Notes: generated by a model not told the origin, from the sequence alone. Positions 44,991 to 57,536 are shown, numbered from the stretch's first letter. The stretch: 64,000 nucleotides of DNA from Chara braunii (GCA_003427395.1 BFEA01000005.1:2277476-2341475), one strand, 5' to 3'. A program made the numbers and translations.

Positions 44991-47900
44991 GAAGTCAAGC
45001 CGAGGCGAGGGCGGAGCCGACGATCTGAAGGTGGAACCTGGACGCGGGCGCGGCGTGGAGCCGAAGAGACCGGCTTGCCTTGCATCTTGCGTTCATAGCG
45101 TGCGAGAACATCTGGCGCTGTTGCTTGAAGTTCCCCACGGGTCAACCAACGGTCAGCTCGGTGTGTGCAATATACAAAATGCACCAAATACTCGGTTGGC
45201 CTGTTGTCGTAGCGTCGCTGGGAGATGATGTCGCCGACCTCCTGAAAACCGTCCATAGAGGGTGGGTCTTGCGAACGCCTCCCAGGAAAATCGTCATGTT
45301 CCGCTGGCGTGTATAGAGCCAACTTGGAGCAATGAAAGAGTGGGTAGACAGGCAAGTGGCGGGCACCTGAATCGTGAAGGAAGGTCCCTCGGGTGCGTCC
45401 CCAGCGGGCGCTACGTTCGGCCAAGGCCCCATCCATTTCGGGAGGAGCTTGCGAGAGATGTCTTGTTCAAGGCTGAATTCTGCTGCGGAAACCCACACGA
45501 GGTCGGCGCGGAATGGGCAAGGAAGACGCTGGCCATTGGCCTGCTGGCTCATGCGCTGCTACGTCTTGGCAATCTGGTCGCGTGCCTTGACAAGAAGCTT
45601 TTGCATCCGACATAAGAAAAGAAGATGGTCGTCGCTCTCGGTCGTTAGTGGAGTAATAGTGTCCAACGGTGAAGTGACCGGCGAGCCGTGCTCGAACTCG
45701 AAAGGCGATATCCTGATAGCCGGGTGGATGGAAGAGTTGTAGGCCAACTCGACATCCGGCAGCCGCTCAACCCAGTCTTTCTGGTCCGGACGAATGAGAG
45801 TGCAAAGGAGAACTTGTGCGGTCTGGTGCGCCCTCTCCGTTTGGCCATCGGTATGAGGGTGGCGAGCTGAACTGGGCTTGAGAGATGAGCCCCATTGCTT
45901 GATGAGCGCCAACCAAAAATCGAACATGAACCGGGTGTCGTGGTCGCAGACGATAACCCTTGGTTCGAGTCCAACCGGCGTAAAGAACCTCGACCAACTC
46001 CAGTGCCTTGGCATGATAGCGACAAGGCAAGAACATGGCGAACTTGGTGAGTCGATCGACCACCGTGAGAATCCCATCCACTCCGGTCTTGTGCTTGGGG
46101 AACGGGCCGGTAATGTCCATAGCAATCGCTTCCCTTCGCCTCAACGGGACCAGTAACGGTCGTAACTCGCCGAATGGACGATGGTTGCAGGATTTGCATC
46201 GTCGGCAAACCTCGCATGACTCGCAATAGCGTGTGACGTCGCCGACAAGGCCGGGCCACCAAAATCGTTGGCGAAGTCGGCCAATCGTGCGATTGACTCC
46301 AAAGTGTCCGGTGGCGGGAGCATCGTGGAACTCGCCAAGAAGCCGTGTACGCAAGTGAGGATCACTCGGTATGCAAAGAAGGTCCTTCCCCCGCGTGTGG
46401 ACAAGCAAATACCCCTCTTGGATCCGGTAGTGAGAAGGCGCTGGATTAGGAGAGGAGCAATTCGCGTACTTGTCGCGAAACTCGGGGTCGGCTTGGTAGC
46501 CGCGGATGAAGTTGATCCGCAGGTCATCGTCGATCTCGAAGGTTGAGTAGACCGCGGTACAATGATCCGGACGTCGTGAAAGAGCATCCGCAAAACGGTT
46601 CGACTTCCCGGGAATGTGATCGGGGAAGAAGACGAACTGGTCGATGAAAGCCATTCGTCGAGCGATGGTGCTGTTGACGGTGTCTTTGGTCTTGTAAAAG
46701 ACCAACGGATTGTTGTTCGTTACCAATCGGAATTGGCCTCGACCAAGGAGGAAGTGTCGCCACCGCTTGAGCGCGTGGACGAAGGCGGGGAGCTCCTTCT
46801 TGCGTGCATCGTCAATGGAATGCACGACGGGCATTTTCTTGCTGAAATACTCGACCGGGTGCCAGTCCACACCATCATGTTGCTCGAGACTGCACCAATG
46901 CCATAGCCTGACGCATCCGTAGTGACGCGCGTAGGCAAAAGCGGGTCGTATATCCGCAAGACCTCCGTAGACAATAGCGCGACTTTGAGAGCCAAAAATG
47001 ATTCCTGCGCCTCCTCTCCGAAGTCAAACGGTCGATCCTCGCATTGAAGCTTGGTCAAGTGAGCCGCGGTCTTCGAGTAGCCTTTGATGAAACGCTGGTA
47101 GTAGCCAGCAAGGCCAAGGAATGAACGAACATCCGTGACGTTCCGAGGCTCCGGCCACTCTTGGATGGCTTGAATCTTGTCCGATAGCGGACTGATGCCC
47201 TCCGGTGTGACAAAATGGCCCAAGTATTCCAGCTCTTGCCGGACAAATTCGCACTTGTCGCAGTTGGCCTTGTACTTGGTGCGGCGGACCGTCTCCAACA
47301 CTCGTCGAAGATGCCCAAGATGGTCCTCCAATGAACCAGCATGAACCGGTCCAACATTGCACGAAACTCATTAGTCATTGCCGCTTGAAAGGTCGTCGGG
47401 GCGTTGGTGAGGCCAAAAGGCATGACCACCCACTCAAAATGCCCGTACCGCATCTTGAACGCGGACTTGTAGCGATCGAGATTTGATGATATCCCAATTT
47501 CAAATCCAACTTAGAAAAATACTTTGCGCCGCCTAGTCGCTCAAGAAGATCGTCGATGCTAGGAAGAGGCCCCGCATTCTTGACGGTTTGCACGTTGAGC
47601 TTGCGGTAGTCGATACACAATCGTAGATCCTTGTTCTTCTTCTGGACGAAGAGAACCGGTGCTCCATATGGGGAGCTGCTAGGGCGGATCCAGCCCTTAG
47701 CCAACAAATCGTCGAGTTGTGCGCGGAGGACCTTAAGCTCCTCCTCGCTCACGCGATAGATGCAACCTTTCGGTGGCACGACACCGACCTCGAGAATGAT
47801 CTCGTGAGAGATCGGCCGATCCGGCACCACACCGGTAGGTGACTCGAAGATGTCGGCGAACTCGTCCAGCAACCGCACCACCCGAGGGTCCGAAGACAAG

Positions 47901-48790
47901 TCCGTGGGTGAAGCGTCGGCTACCGCGACGGTCCGTAGGAAACATAGGCCGATCTAATCGGGCTGCACGTAAGCGCAAGTCGCCCTGAATGATTTGGCCA
48001 TCACCACTTGGCACCGGATTGAAGGGTGCGGTAGAGGAATAGTACACGCCACTTCCACGCCGAAGGTGTTGCGAACGCTAAGAGTCCGCCGGTGGAAGTT
48101 GACCGTGTGATCCGCACTTGCAAGCCAAGGCATTTCCAGAATGATGTCGAAGTCCGTGTCGAGAATATCGAATGTCACCGGTTCGCATGCATGAGGTGCG
48201 AAATAAACCGGTATGGCCTCGATGTATCGGTCGAGAAGTTGTTGCATTTTCCCATCCGCCAACTTGATCGCCGTCGAGTTTGCCTTCCTCCGAACTGGTG
48301 CGCCAAGGGCAGCCCTTTGCATAAAGGATTGGCTCATGAAATTGCGAGACGCGCCGCTATCCAGCAAAGTGCTGCAGGACGCTTGCCCAACCTGGATGCA
48401 GACATACATGAGGGGTGCGTTGTTGTTATCGTACGGCTGCGTGCGAAACTCGCGGGCCACCTTGGTAGTATACACCAGGATGTCCCCCACCGCGACTTCG
48501 TCTCCCGTCGGCGAAGTTGGTGGTGCATAGAAGGATAAGTGTGGAGATGAGCGCGTAGTGCTGCGCATTGTGGTCCCGGCAAGCGGCCCGTGGACAGGAG
48601 AGGAAGCCATGCAAAGTCCACAGACGTGAGAGGGTCCAATACCTCTATGTTGAACTCGCTCGTCGATTCCCGTGAAGCACCACTTGAAGACGATATGTCG
48701 CCGCTGTCTGACGGAGAAGAAACGCACACACTTCTTGTCCTTGAGCTTGAGTACCCAGCGTAGGAACGAGCCGGGCAGCATAGTCCTCAA
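44987..48790 (-). pseudogene. Element A2 pol (decayed)
   Basis: Protease LLDSGASRNFMS near 48350 keeps D-S-G. RT N-part 47899-47375 with [17 protein letters not shown]; frame slips near 47490 after [19 protein letters not shown] near 47410, then LDRFML runs straight into the helix after the active site: the YLDD box and about ten following residues are missing (junction about 47335-47345). RNase H has TNNNPL where A has TDNNPL. Integrase zinc finger CESCEVC, first Asp AMDITGPF, second Asp CDHDTRF, Glu GQTERAHQ, with a frameshift near 45960. The chromodomain-like tail is split by a frameshift near 45370. Further shift near 46880. Confidence 0.9.
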
Positions 48791-48910
48791 AAGAAAGTAG
48801 AAGAGGAGGACAATCGACTTCCGCGTGCGCCTCGGAATGAAGGCCAGTTACTCGCGAAGAAACCGGTTCCGGAGGCGTCGAGAGTGTTGTCGAGTCACTC
48901 TCGGCGGTGC

Positions 48911-50233
48911 TCAGTTTCCCTGTTTGCCCTTGCCTTTCAATGGGCAGACCAGTGTCTGATGCAGATCACTGTTGCACCATAGGCAATAGTGGAATCTCGT
49001 GCGCGCCTTAAATGCTAGCTCGAAGATGCCGTATTGGGTCCATGGGGCTGCTGGAGCTGATGCACCGGGCCCGGGGCTAGATGCGGTGTGTGTCTTCGTC
49101 TTGCCGCGTCCTCGGCCTCTGCCGGGGCGGCCACCTTCCAGGGCGGCTGCGAGTATTTCCCCTTCACTGGCAGACACAACCTCGCTGGTTTGGTCAAACG
49201 GCGTTGCCGCTGCGACCACGACCACTCTTGGCCGATGCTGGTCCCTGCTCGGGCCTGACGCAGACGAACGGAGGTTCTTAGCCTCCTTGTTCGTAATGAT
49301 GATCTGCGCGGCCTTGTCAAAAAGTTCTGCCGTTGTCGTCAAGGTGTCCTCGACATGAGTCAGGGCATTGCTTAATATCGGACATGACCTTGAGATAAAG
49401 CAGTGGCGGATGGCTTTGAAGCCCATCTAGATGTCAGGGACTGACGTCAAGCGTTGGTACTCGACGATCCAGTCGGTACTTGGCAGCGTGCCTTGTCCGA
49501 AGCCCATTAGCTTGTCCATTGCCTTGATCTCCGGCGGCTCTACTTGGAACCGCTTGTGCCATGCCGCCTTTAGATCATCCCAACTGATCTTGGTGTGCAA
49601 GTCGGCAGCTACCACTCCGTACTTGGACAAGAGATTGTCCAACAAAGCCTGGCACGAGGCCCCTGAGCGAGAGTACAAGTATGCGTGGTGCTTGTGTTCT
49701 TTGACGTTGTGGAGCTGCAGCGTGAGCTCGAACTTGCGGATCCATGGAATCGAATCTGTCTTGATTGAGTCGCAGAAGATCTCCTGCCCGTCAAACTTTG
49801 GATCTGTCTCGCGCAGCTCCGAACTCGAGGTATTGGCAGTGGTACAGATCCGCTGCTGCAACTGTTGCGTCGCGGTCTGCTATAACTGTGCGCCGTCCTG
49901 GAGGGAGCCGGCGTGCATCTCCAATGCTTCGAGGCGATCGGAGGTATTGGAAGAGCCTGCATCGGAGGTCTGCTCTCCGCTAAATATCTTCTCACGACGT
50001 TGGTTTCTTTCTTCATCGGCAGCCCTTGTTGCTGCCTCGTCATGCTGGCGCTGTTGTTCAAGTGCCAGCAGACGTGCCTGCTCGGCATCCTCTGCCTTCT
50101 TCTTCACTGCTGCTGCTGCGTCATCTGCCCATTTCTTTGTCTCGGTACTCCAAGCCAGCATCCGGGCAAGATAGGCCTCGTCTGCTTCACCGGGCCTCTG
50201 GTCCATGATGGTTGTTTGTGACCGCAACAGCAT
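48911..50233 (-). pseudogene. Element A2 gag (decayed)
   Basis: One frame from a Met at about 50233 to the stop at 48911, with two TAG codons (49880-49882 and 49427-49429) and no indel. N-terminal Ala/Glu/Arg-rich coiled coil; capsid-like region around IPWIRKFELTLQLHNV and AAWHKRFQVEPPEIKAM; Arg/Gly tract; zinc knuckle CLWCNSDLHQTLVC at 48944-48985 (CX2CX4HX4C). The aligned Trp in AAWHKRF indicates which residue the TGA at 5006-5008 of element A may have replaced. Confidence 0.87.
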
Positions 50234-51169
50234 ATACCAGGTCGGGGGCTTCTGATGTGGTATTTCCTGCTCTGTCGGCTGACATGTCCTACTAACGTGT
50301 CCTGCTGGCGTGGCCTGCTGGCGTGACCTGTTGGCGTGTCCTGCTGACGTAGTCTGCTGACGTGGCCTGCTGACGTGGCAACTCACCAATGTCGTCGCAG
50401 GGGGTACCCGAAGATAGGTAGAGAAGGTAAGGCCAGAGGGGGCAACAACATAGGTGGGTGGGGTGGGTGGGAAGAATCGTCGAGATAAGGAGCCACTAAT
50501 CAAAAAAAAAAAGTTTGAACTTTGCAAAAAAAAATTCGAGAGAAATAAAAATCCCGACTTTTGCAAGTTCAGTAGGTCTCCCAATCTCCCTTGAAGTTCG
50601 AAATAATCAATGAGAGAAGAAAAATTTCGACTTCAGATTGCCACTGATTTATAGAACTGACTAACAAAATCCTAGAACTGCAGGAAAAAAAATTTTCGAA
50701 AAGAAATGACAAGTATTCGGATTTTCTCAAACGAGAATATTCGCAGTTCGAAAAATAATACCCGCAGGAGGGATTTTCCATATCGTTTTCAGAAAAACGA
50801 ATTTCGAACGTTTTCAAAAAAACAAATTTCAAAACAAAGGATATTCCGAATTTCTAAGTAACGGAAAATGCAACAGGAAATCAAATTTTTTCAAAGAAGA
50901 ATATTCCGGAGTTTTTAACAACGAAATTTCGAATTTTCAGAAGAAAAACGAAAATGGAGATTTCAGATGTTGCGCTATTGCAATTTTCCACAACAGAATA
51001 GCAAGAAAAAAGAAAGATCCAAGAAAAGAAAAAAAATTGATTTTCGGTAGTAAGGTCAAAATCGTGATTTTGGTGTCTAACTAATGTGCTCTAATCAATC
51101 AATAAAGACTAATCAGCTATTTAGTCCCCGCACACGTGTCAGATCAGGTTGTCCTGATTCACGTGCGGT
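50234..51169 (-). other. Leader of element A2
   Basis: No gene. Short TGACGTGGC-type minisatellite (about 50270-50385) then A-rich sequence with degenerate TTTTCAGAAAAACGAAATTTCGAA-type repeats up to 51060, matching the leader style of element A. Confidence 0.7.
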
Positions 51170-51181
51170 GCTCCGATACCT
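51170..51181 (-). other. Primer-binding site of element A2
   Basis: Element-sense AGGTATCGGAGC, one change from the A site; two bases before the LTR terminus at 51184. Confidence 0.8.
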
Positions 51182-51183
51182 AC

Positions 51184-51856
51184 TATAACGTACCCGGTTG
51201 GGCGATGTACATACAAACCGAGGATCCGCAATGTGATAAAAAGGACAGAATGGACAATGCAGTGCAAGTAGAATCTCAACAAGCAATGTGCATCGTGATA
51301 CATACAAATGATGCTGAATAGCGCAGTGGAAGATTTTGATACAAGTCCTGACCTGACCGGATTGACCTCATTCACGTAGTATCACGACTAGCCCAACCAA
51401 TGTTTGAACGTAGACCAAACATACATCGTATCCATCACCAGGTGTCAAGGAGCCTGGCGTTGTACACAGGAAGAAAGCGGCAGGTCCAGACATACACAGA
51501 CGAAGAGGACGGAATCAGGCGAAAGGAGGGAGAGAGATGGGAATGTCGTCAACACCAAGTCTTNGTCACAAGTCCCAAATAATCCCCCGTTGCAATGTCT
51601 GAAGTCCAAAAGTCGAGTCTGGATCCGATGTCACCAAGCTCTGTCTCTCTTCTCTCGTAGTCTGCAGATGCAGTGAAGTCAGATGGTGAGCGGGGGAGAA
51701 GGAGATGGTGGACTGAGAAGAGGAAGAAGAAGAACTCTCTCTATCTCTCTCTGTTACGAGCCAGATACTAACCTGTGATGTTGGCGCTGTGCGGCAGGTA
51801 CCTCGAAGACGAAGCTGGAGCAACGACGCTGCAGGTAAGTACCTCTGGCCTCCGCC

Positions 51857-51895
<39 letters not shown>

Positions 51896-52487
51896 GTGCT
51901 ATCCTAGCTATGGCGCCCAGCGCTGGAGAATACAGCTACCTACAGCGCCCAACGCTGAAGACTAAAAGCTAACGCTACCACTACCCTGCAGCGCTCCCTC
52001 CAGAGTGCTGTTGCCAAATCCTGAAGACTACAACTGCCTCCTGCCTACCCGTGAAGTGCATGGGAAGTCCCTATGTACTACCTCGGCCTGCCTCCTGACT
52101 GCCTGAAGCGCGAGCCAGGCCGAGGAGGCTGCTCTTGCCAATGCCGAAGTGTGCCAGGGGCTGGCGTTGCAGCAACTGCTTGAGGCTGGCGTGGGAACAG
52201 GCTAAGAATAGCCTGTTCCCGAAACCCTGGTTCGGTGCCTGAGTTTCAGGGCCGGTCGTTCTGATGAACGACCGAAAATGGCCCTTCGTTTCAGGCTAAA
52301 AAGGCTGTTGCCATTTTTAGTCTGAAACGACATAGGGACTGTAGGCCCCTGTTTCAGGCTTTCGGGCTAAACAGTCACGGGGCCTGTAGGCCCTGGTTTT
52401 CAGGCTTTAAGCCTGAATTTCAGGCTTTTAGCCTGAGGGACGCAGGGCCTGGAAAATGGCCCTCGTGTGCAGGCGCAGCATGTAACA
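51184..52487 (-). repeat. 5' LTR of element A2 (1304 bp)
   Basis: Inner terminus has mutated to TATAACGTA from TGTTACATG; outer terminus CATGTAACA intact. Two CT microsatellites, an N at 51564, AGCTATGGCG near 51907. Nearly the same as 43717-44975. Confidence 0.92.
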
Positions 52488-52645
52488 CCTGGGAAGATCT
52501 GGGTCTCGAACAGTCAGTGTGGCAGAGGAGAACAGACCAAAAGCAGTGCATTTATTGCGGTGATCCTGGGCACATTATTCAATACTGCCCTAAGTATAGA
52601 GAGGCCCGTTATGCTGCACAGGCAGCAAAAGGCAGCCGTCGGTAG
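52488..52645 (+). pseudogene. Element E gag, 3' part with zinc knuckle
   Basis: Continues the gag frame after A2. Zinc knuckle CIYCGDPGHIIQYC at 52547-52588 (CX2CX4HX4C), then a basic tail and TAG at 52643-52645. Confidence 0.88.
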
Positions 52646-52719
52646 GGGTTGCAACTGCCCTTACCTCTAGAACATGTGGAGAAGAGTGCGCGCACCACAT
52701 AAAAACTCCCAACCCACAT

Positions 52720-55700
52720 GTGTCTATGGCAGAGGTTGCTGGCCTGTATCTAGAAAGCTGTCCAGAGACCGCTTGCGTTAGGGTCTCTCTAGGCACTTCC
52801 CTCACAGGCGTGGCAGAGGAATTGAAGGAGAGGATGCCTGCCTGGGCCAAGATGAAAAAGGATGCAAAAGGACAACTAGTGTTAGTAGACGTAGAGATTT
52901 TTAGAGGTAGAGTAGGGGCCCTTATAGACAGTGGGGCCACCCGCATCTACATCAGTAGGAAAGCGCTGCAGAAGCTGAAGCTGAATCTGAAAGTCCAAAA
53001 GTTAGCATACCCTATAGTTAATATCCTCGCAGACAATCGCACTATGTGAGTCGAGGATTACGTCGAGGGAGTCCAGGCGTACTTTCACCTAGAGAAAGAT
53101 GGGAAGGTGGAAAAAGTTCTCCATTCCCTAACTCTCCTCATAGAAGACAACCTTCCTTTTGACATAGTCCTACGAATGGACTGGGAAGAGGCAGCAGGGG
53201 CCACACTCCATTTGAGAGAGCACGAGTGTAGGCTCCTTAGTCCCACAAGTGAAGTTAAGAGGGCTCGCTTGTTTCATGTGTTTGGAAAAAGATGGGAAGG
53301 TGGAGAAAGTTCTCCATTCCCTGACTCTCCTCGTAAAAGACAACCTTCCTTTTGACATAGTCCTAAGAATGGACTGGGGAGAGGCAGCAGGGGCCACACT
53401 CCATTTGAGAGAGCACGAGTGTAGGCTCCCTAGTCCCACAAGTGAAGTTAAGCCTGTTCCATGTGTTTGGAGTAGACAACACCCTGGCACATTGCTGCCT
53501 CAGTGCTCCCGCGTTCGCGCGATTAGTAAAGAAGGAGCAGTTAGAAGAGCAGGTTTTTGTAGCCTACGTGAGGCCAGTCACTGAGCCTAAGGAAGAGACA
53601 CCCATAGACCCTACTATTGCCAAGCTGCTGGAAGAATATACAGATCTAGTTAAGCCACCTACAGGAGTAGTGTCGCGGCCGATCCAGCATCGCATAGAGA
53701 TAGAGCCTGGGAGTAGGGCTCCTAAGGGAGCAATTTACAGAATGTCCCCCATGAAGTTAGAGGAGCTACGTAAGCAGTTGGACGAGCTCCTTGAGAAGGG
53801 TTAAATTAGGCCCAGTTTGTCCCCATTCGGAGCACCTGTTCTCTTTGTCCCCAAGAAAGAGGGAGAGCTTAGAATGTGTATAGACTATAGGGGTCTGAAT
53901 GCTATCACAGTGAAGAATGCAAAACCATTGCCCCGTATAGACGATTTGTTAGACCGGGTGCAGGGCTGCAAGTATTTTTCGAAGATAGATTTAAAGTCCG
54001 GCTATCATCAGATAGAGGTTCACCCTGATGATCAGTATAAGACAGCATTCCGGACTAGGTATGGGCATTATGAGTTTATAGTTATGCCCTTTGGATTAAC
54101 CAATGCGCCAACGACTTTCCAACGCTGTATGAACGATTTGTTTAGGCTGTGGCTAGATAGATTTGTTGTATTATATCTAGATGATATCCTAGTGTTCAGT
54201 AAGACCCTCCAGGAGCATGACAACCATCTAATGCAGGCCTTGGAGAAGCTTAGAGAAGCAAACTTCAAGATCAACGCAAAGAAGTGTGAATGGGCCAAGA
54301 CACAAGTATTGTACTTGGGCCACGTCTTAGACGGAGATGGCGTTAGACCTGAAGATAGTAAGATTGCAGCGATTAGAGACTGTCCAACGCCCCGCACATT
54401 GACAGAGTTGCGGTCGTTCTTAGGCCTAGCTAATTATTATAGGAAGTTCGTTAGGAACTTCTCCACCATCGCTGCACCCCTTCGCAGGTTACTAAAGAAA
54501 GAGGCAATCTGGAAGTGGGACAAGGACTGTATAGCTGCCCTGAAGAGATTAAAGCGGGCCCTGATAGAATATCCTGTCCTTAAGGTAGTCGATCTGTCCC
54601 TGCCTTTCGTTGTTACCACTGACGCGCGTCAGTATGGCAAAGGTGTTGTTCTACAGCAAGACAATGGCAATGGATATAGGCCCGTAGAGTTCATGTTCGC
54701 CAGGATGCCTTCAGAAAAGGTGGCGACATCCACTTATGAGAGGGAATTCTACGCTCTCAGGCAAGCACTAGAACACTAGAAGCACTACTTGCTTGGGAGG
54801 CACTTAAAAGTTTATTCAGACCACGAGACTCTAAGGTGGCTGAAGACTCAGGCCAAGATGACACCTAAGGTTACTAGGTGGGCCGCAGAGCTAAACCAAT
54901 ACAACTTTGAACTGAAGTCAGTTAAAGGAAAGTACAATGTAGTAGCGGATGCTCAAAGCAGAAGAGCTGATTACTTTGGGGCAGTAGTTCATTATCTAGA
55001 TATAGAGAGAGACCTGCAGCAGAAATTTAAAGAGGCATATGCACAGGACCCTATCTATAATGATCTCCTTAAGAGAGTTAGGAAGGCCCCAGAGTCTGAG
55101 CCAAACTACCGCACTACTGATGGCTTATTATTCGAGAAGACTAATGTAGTTGACCGCTTGTTCGTTCCCAACAGTGAAGAGATCCGTAGTTTGATCTTAG
55201 GGGAATGCCATGATACAGAGGGACACTTTGGCTGGCAAAAGACACTAGCCAACCTCATGTGCGCGTACATTTGGCCTGGTATGAAGGCCGACTGCATAGA
55301 GTATGTCCGCAGTTGTAAAGTCTGTCAGCGAAACAAGACTACTACGCGAGCTCCTTTTGGTCTTCTCAGACCCTTGCCTATTCCTGACAGACCCGGAGAT
55401 TCTGTGTCCATCGACTTTATGGATACTCAGGTCAAGAGTAGGCATAGCAAAAGTCAAGTCATGGTCATAGTAGATAGATTTAGCAAGTATGCAGTTTTTG
55501 CTCCTTTGCCTGCAGAGGCAAGCACATACTTAGTAGTTCAAAAGTTTTCTTACCATTGGGTCAATGAGCATGGTATACCGCTGTCCATAGTTAGTGACAA
55601 GGATACCAGATTCACCAGTCCGAGCTGGCAGGAGGTGATGAAAGTTTATGGCTCAAAGTTGCTGAGGTCATCTGGTCGCCATCCTGAGACTAACGGCCAA

Positions 55701-56518
55701 ACTGAACAGATGAACAAGCTCCTACAACAACTTTTTAGAATGTACATTAGGCCCGATCAGATCAACTGGGATGACATGCTCCCAAAGGTAGCCAGTGCCT
55801 ACAATAACAGCGTGCACTTATCTACGTGTCGCACTCCAACCGAATTGCACAAGTCCTTCAGACTGCGCAGACCGTTCGAGGGATTTAACTGCAATCAGAT
55901 TCAGAGGCTACCGCCTGGTACACGAGAGTTTGCGATACAGCACGAGAAAGAGATAGCTACCGTTGTTGACAACCTCGGGAAAGCCCAGCACAGAATAATA
56001 GAGCAAGCTAACAAGCACCATCGCCCCTCACCGTTTCAAGTAGACGACTTGACCCAGTAGACGACTTAGTCTGGGTCAATTCAAAAGAGTTTGCTGCTGA
56101 GGAGAACATTTCGCAGAAGTTGTTACCTGCGTATAGAAGACCGTGGCCAGTTCTGGAAGTCAAGGGTGGCGAGGATAGACCGTCCTATACTAATGAGATT
56201 CCAGCACACCTCCACACCTACCCAGTGTTCCATGCGTCAAAACTGTTACCTTGCGTTACAAGTCAACAGTTTCCATCACGCAGATCTATGATTCCTCCAG
56301 ATATGGACGGAAGATATGACATTGGAGGAATAGTAGGTGAGGATGTCTTCAGGACGGGAGGTAGAGTTCGTCCCCAGAAGCAATACAAAGTCAGATTTGC
56401 CTATCAAGAGCCAGAAGACGACCACTGGTTCACGCGAACAAAACTTATAGAGACAGCTCCCGATATAGTACAAGCCTACAAAAGAGATAAGAAGGGTAAG
56501 GGTCCTGCCTTAGACTGA
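52720..56518 (+). pseudogene. Element E pro-pol: protease, RT, RNase H, integrase, chromodomain-like tail
   Basis: Protease ALIDSGATRIYIS near 52925. [65 protein letters not shown], catalytic YLDD at 54174-54185. RNase H with VVTTDARQYGKG and KVYSDHETLRW. Integrase zinc finger (HDTEGHFGW...CKVCQRN), DDE in SIDFMD, SDKDTRF and GQTEQ all present. Tail with FHASKLL and a chromodomain-like stretch RPQKQYKVRFAY. Damage: tandem duplication of 193 bp in the protease/linker, 8-bp deletion in its second copy, TAA 53802-53804 and TAG 54777-54779 (both at conserved Trp positions), 17-bp duplication at 56041-56057. Best preserved pol in the window. Confidence 0.93.
53095..53475 (+). repeat. 193-bp tandem duplication inside E pol
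   Basis: AAAGATGGGAAGGTGGA starts at 53095 and again at 53288; copies differ at several bases. The second copy lacks 8 bp near 53453. Net effect (+193, -8) explains the three frames seen across the region. Confidence 0.92.
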
Positions 56519-56545
56519 AATATTCTCGGAGGACCTCAAATTTAG

Positions 56546-56556
56546 GCCGGCGGGAG
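56546..56556 (+). other. Polypurine tract of element E (GCCGGCGGGAG)
   Basis: G-rich stretch directly before the 3' LTR TGAAACGG; interrupted by pyrimidines, so only a fair match. Confidence 0.55.
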
Positions 56557-57531
56557 TGAAACGGTTTTCACCTTTCTGCAGTCACGGATGCGGGCCCTAG
56601 AGTTCGATCCCCAGACCTCACTTTGCCCATGTACAGTATCGAGTCGACCCCTGAGTGTTCGAACCCGTGATCTGTGTTTTGGTAGCTGTTTGTCGTCTGT
56701 CGTAGGCCTGTGTAGCGGTAGGGGTTTGATCTGTAGGTCTGTTGATTTGGAGTCACAGCTCTGTAGATGCTTTGAAAGGTCAAGGCTGCCACAGTTCTGA
56801 AAGGTCAAGGTCGTAGCTGCTACAGTTCCCAAAAGGCCAAATCCACAGACTTCCGGAAGGTCCGGAAGTGGCCTTTCGAAGTGTCTCATGTTTTAGTCAG
56901 AGGCAAGTGGGCAAGTGGTGAGCCCAACGGCACTACCTTGGCAGTGCGACTGCATCGAGTTGGCAGGGCAAACCCATGCAGTCGGCGGTACCGGTCCCAG
57001 TCAGTCAGAGTCCAGACAACCAAGTACCGTGTGGGACTGTGTACACCAAGGGGCTGGAAAAGGGGCAGACCAACGAGTTACAGAAGTATAAATCAAGAGG
57101 CAGCGCCCAGCCATTCATCGATTCACTGCGTAAGCCATGCGGAAGCGCTGCTACAGCGTCTTGTGCAAAGGTGGTCTGCAGGTTGCCCGAAGTCGAAGTG
57201 GGCTGAAGAGAGACTGTAGCCATAGCCAGTAGTGTTAGTGCGGCCATAGCCACTGTAGGAGGGAGACAAAATCTGAGTGTGTGTGTGGGTGTATTCAGGG
57301 TGATCCAGAGTTGAGGAGAGTTGAGGGCGTGCGAACAGTGGTGTTGGACGAGGCGACCAGAGTTGGGATGACCAGGCGCTGTTGCGCCATAGCCTATTGA
57401 AGCGAACTTGCATCTGAACTGTGTTCTTGTTGTCCATATCTCTGAGCTCTGAGTGGGCGCCCTGCGCCAGTGTGACTCATCACCTGTTGGCATGTATGTG
57501 AAGTGGAAGTGAAAGCGAGTCTGATTGCGCA
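56557..57531 (+). repeat. 3' LTR of element E (about 975 bp)
   Basis: Aligns with 38305-39300 over its whole length with a few small indels. TATAAAT near 57087. End read as GATTGCGCA, with flank ATCAA. Confidence 0.9.
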
Positions 57532-57536
57532 ATCAA

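Larger units (their letters stand above)
43717..52487 (-). mobile_element. Full-length Ty3/gypsy element A2 nested in E gag (8771 bp)
   Basis: Minus strand, related to element A. Termini TGTTACATG at 43717 and CATGTAACA at 52487; exact target duplication CCTGG at 43712-43716 and 52488-52492. Both LTRs, PPT, PBS and all pol domains are present, but frames are broken and the RT active site is deleted. It splits E gag just before the zinc knuckle, so A2 is younger than E. Confidence 0.95.
38304..57531 (+). mobile_element. Ty3/gypsy chromovirus element E with two nested insertions
   Basis: Plus strand. 5' LTR 38305-39300, PBS 39302-39313, leader to about 41900, gag 41903-43716 continuing at 52488-52645, protease to chromodomain-like tail 52720-56518, PPT, 3' LTR 56557-57531. 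The LTRs are close to 95 percent alike by eye. ATCAA at 38299-38303 and 57532-57536 is a plausible target duplication. Nested inside are a solo A-type LTR (39846-40980) and the full element A2 (43717-52487). It fills most of the 20.7-kb NTRC intron, in antisense to the gene. Confidence 0.92.
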
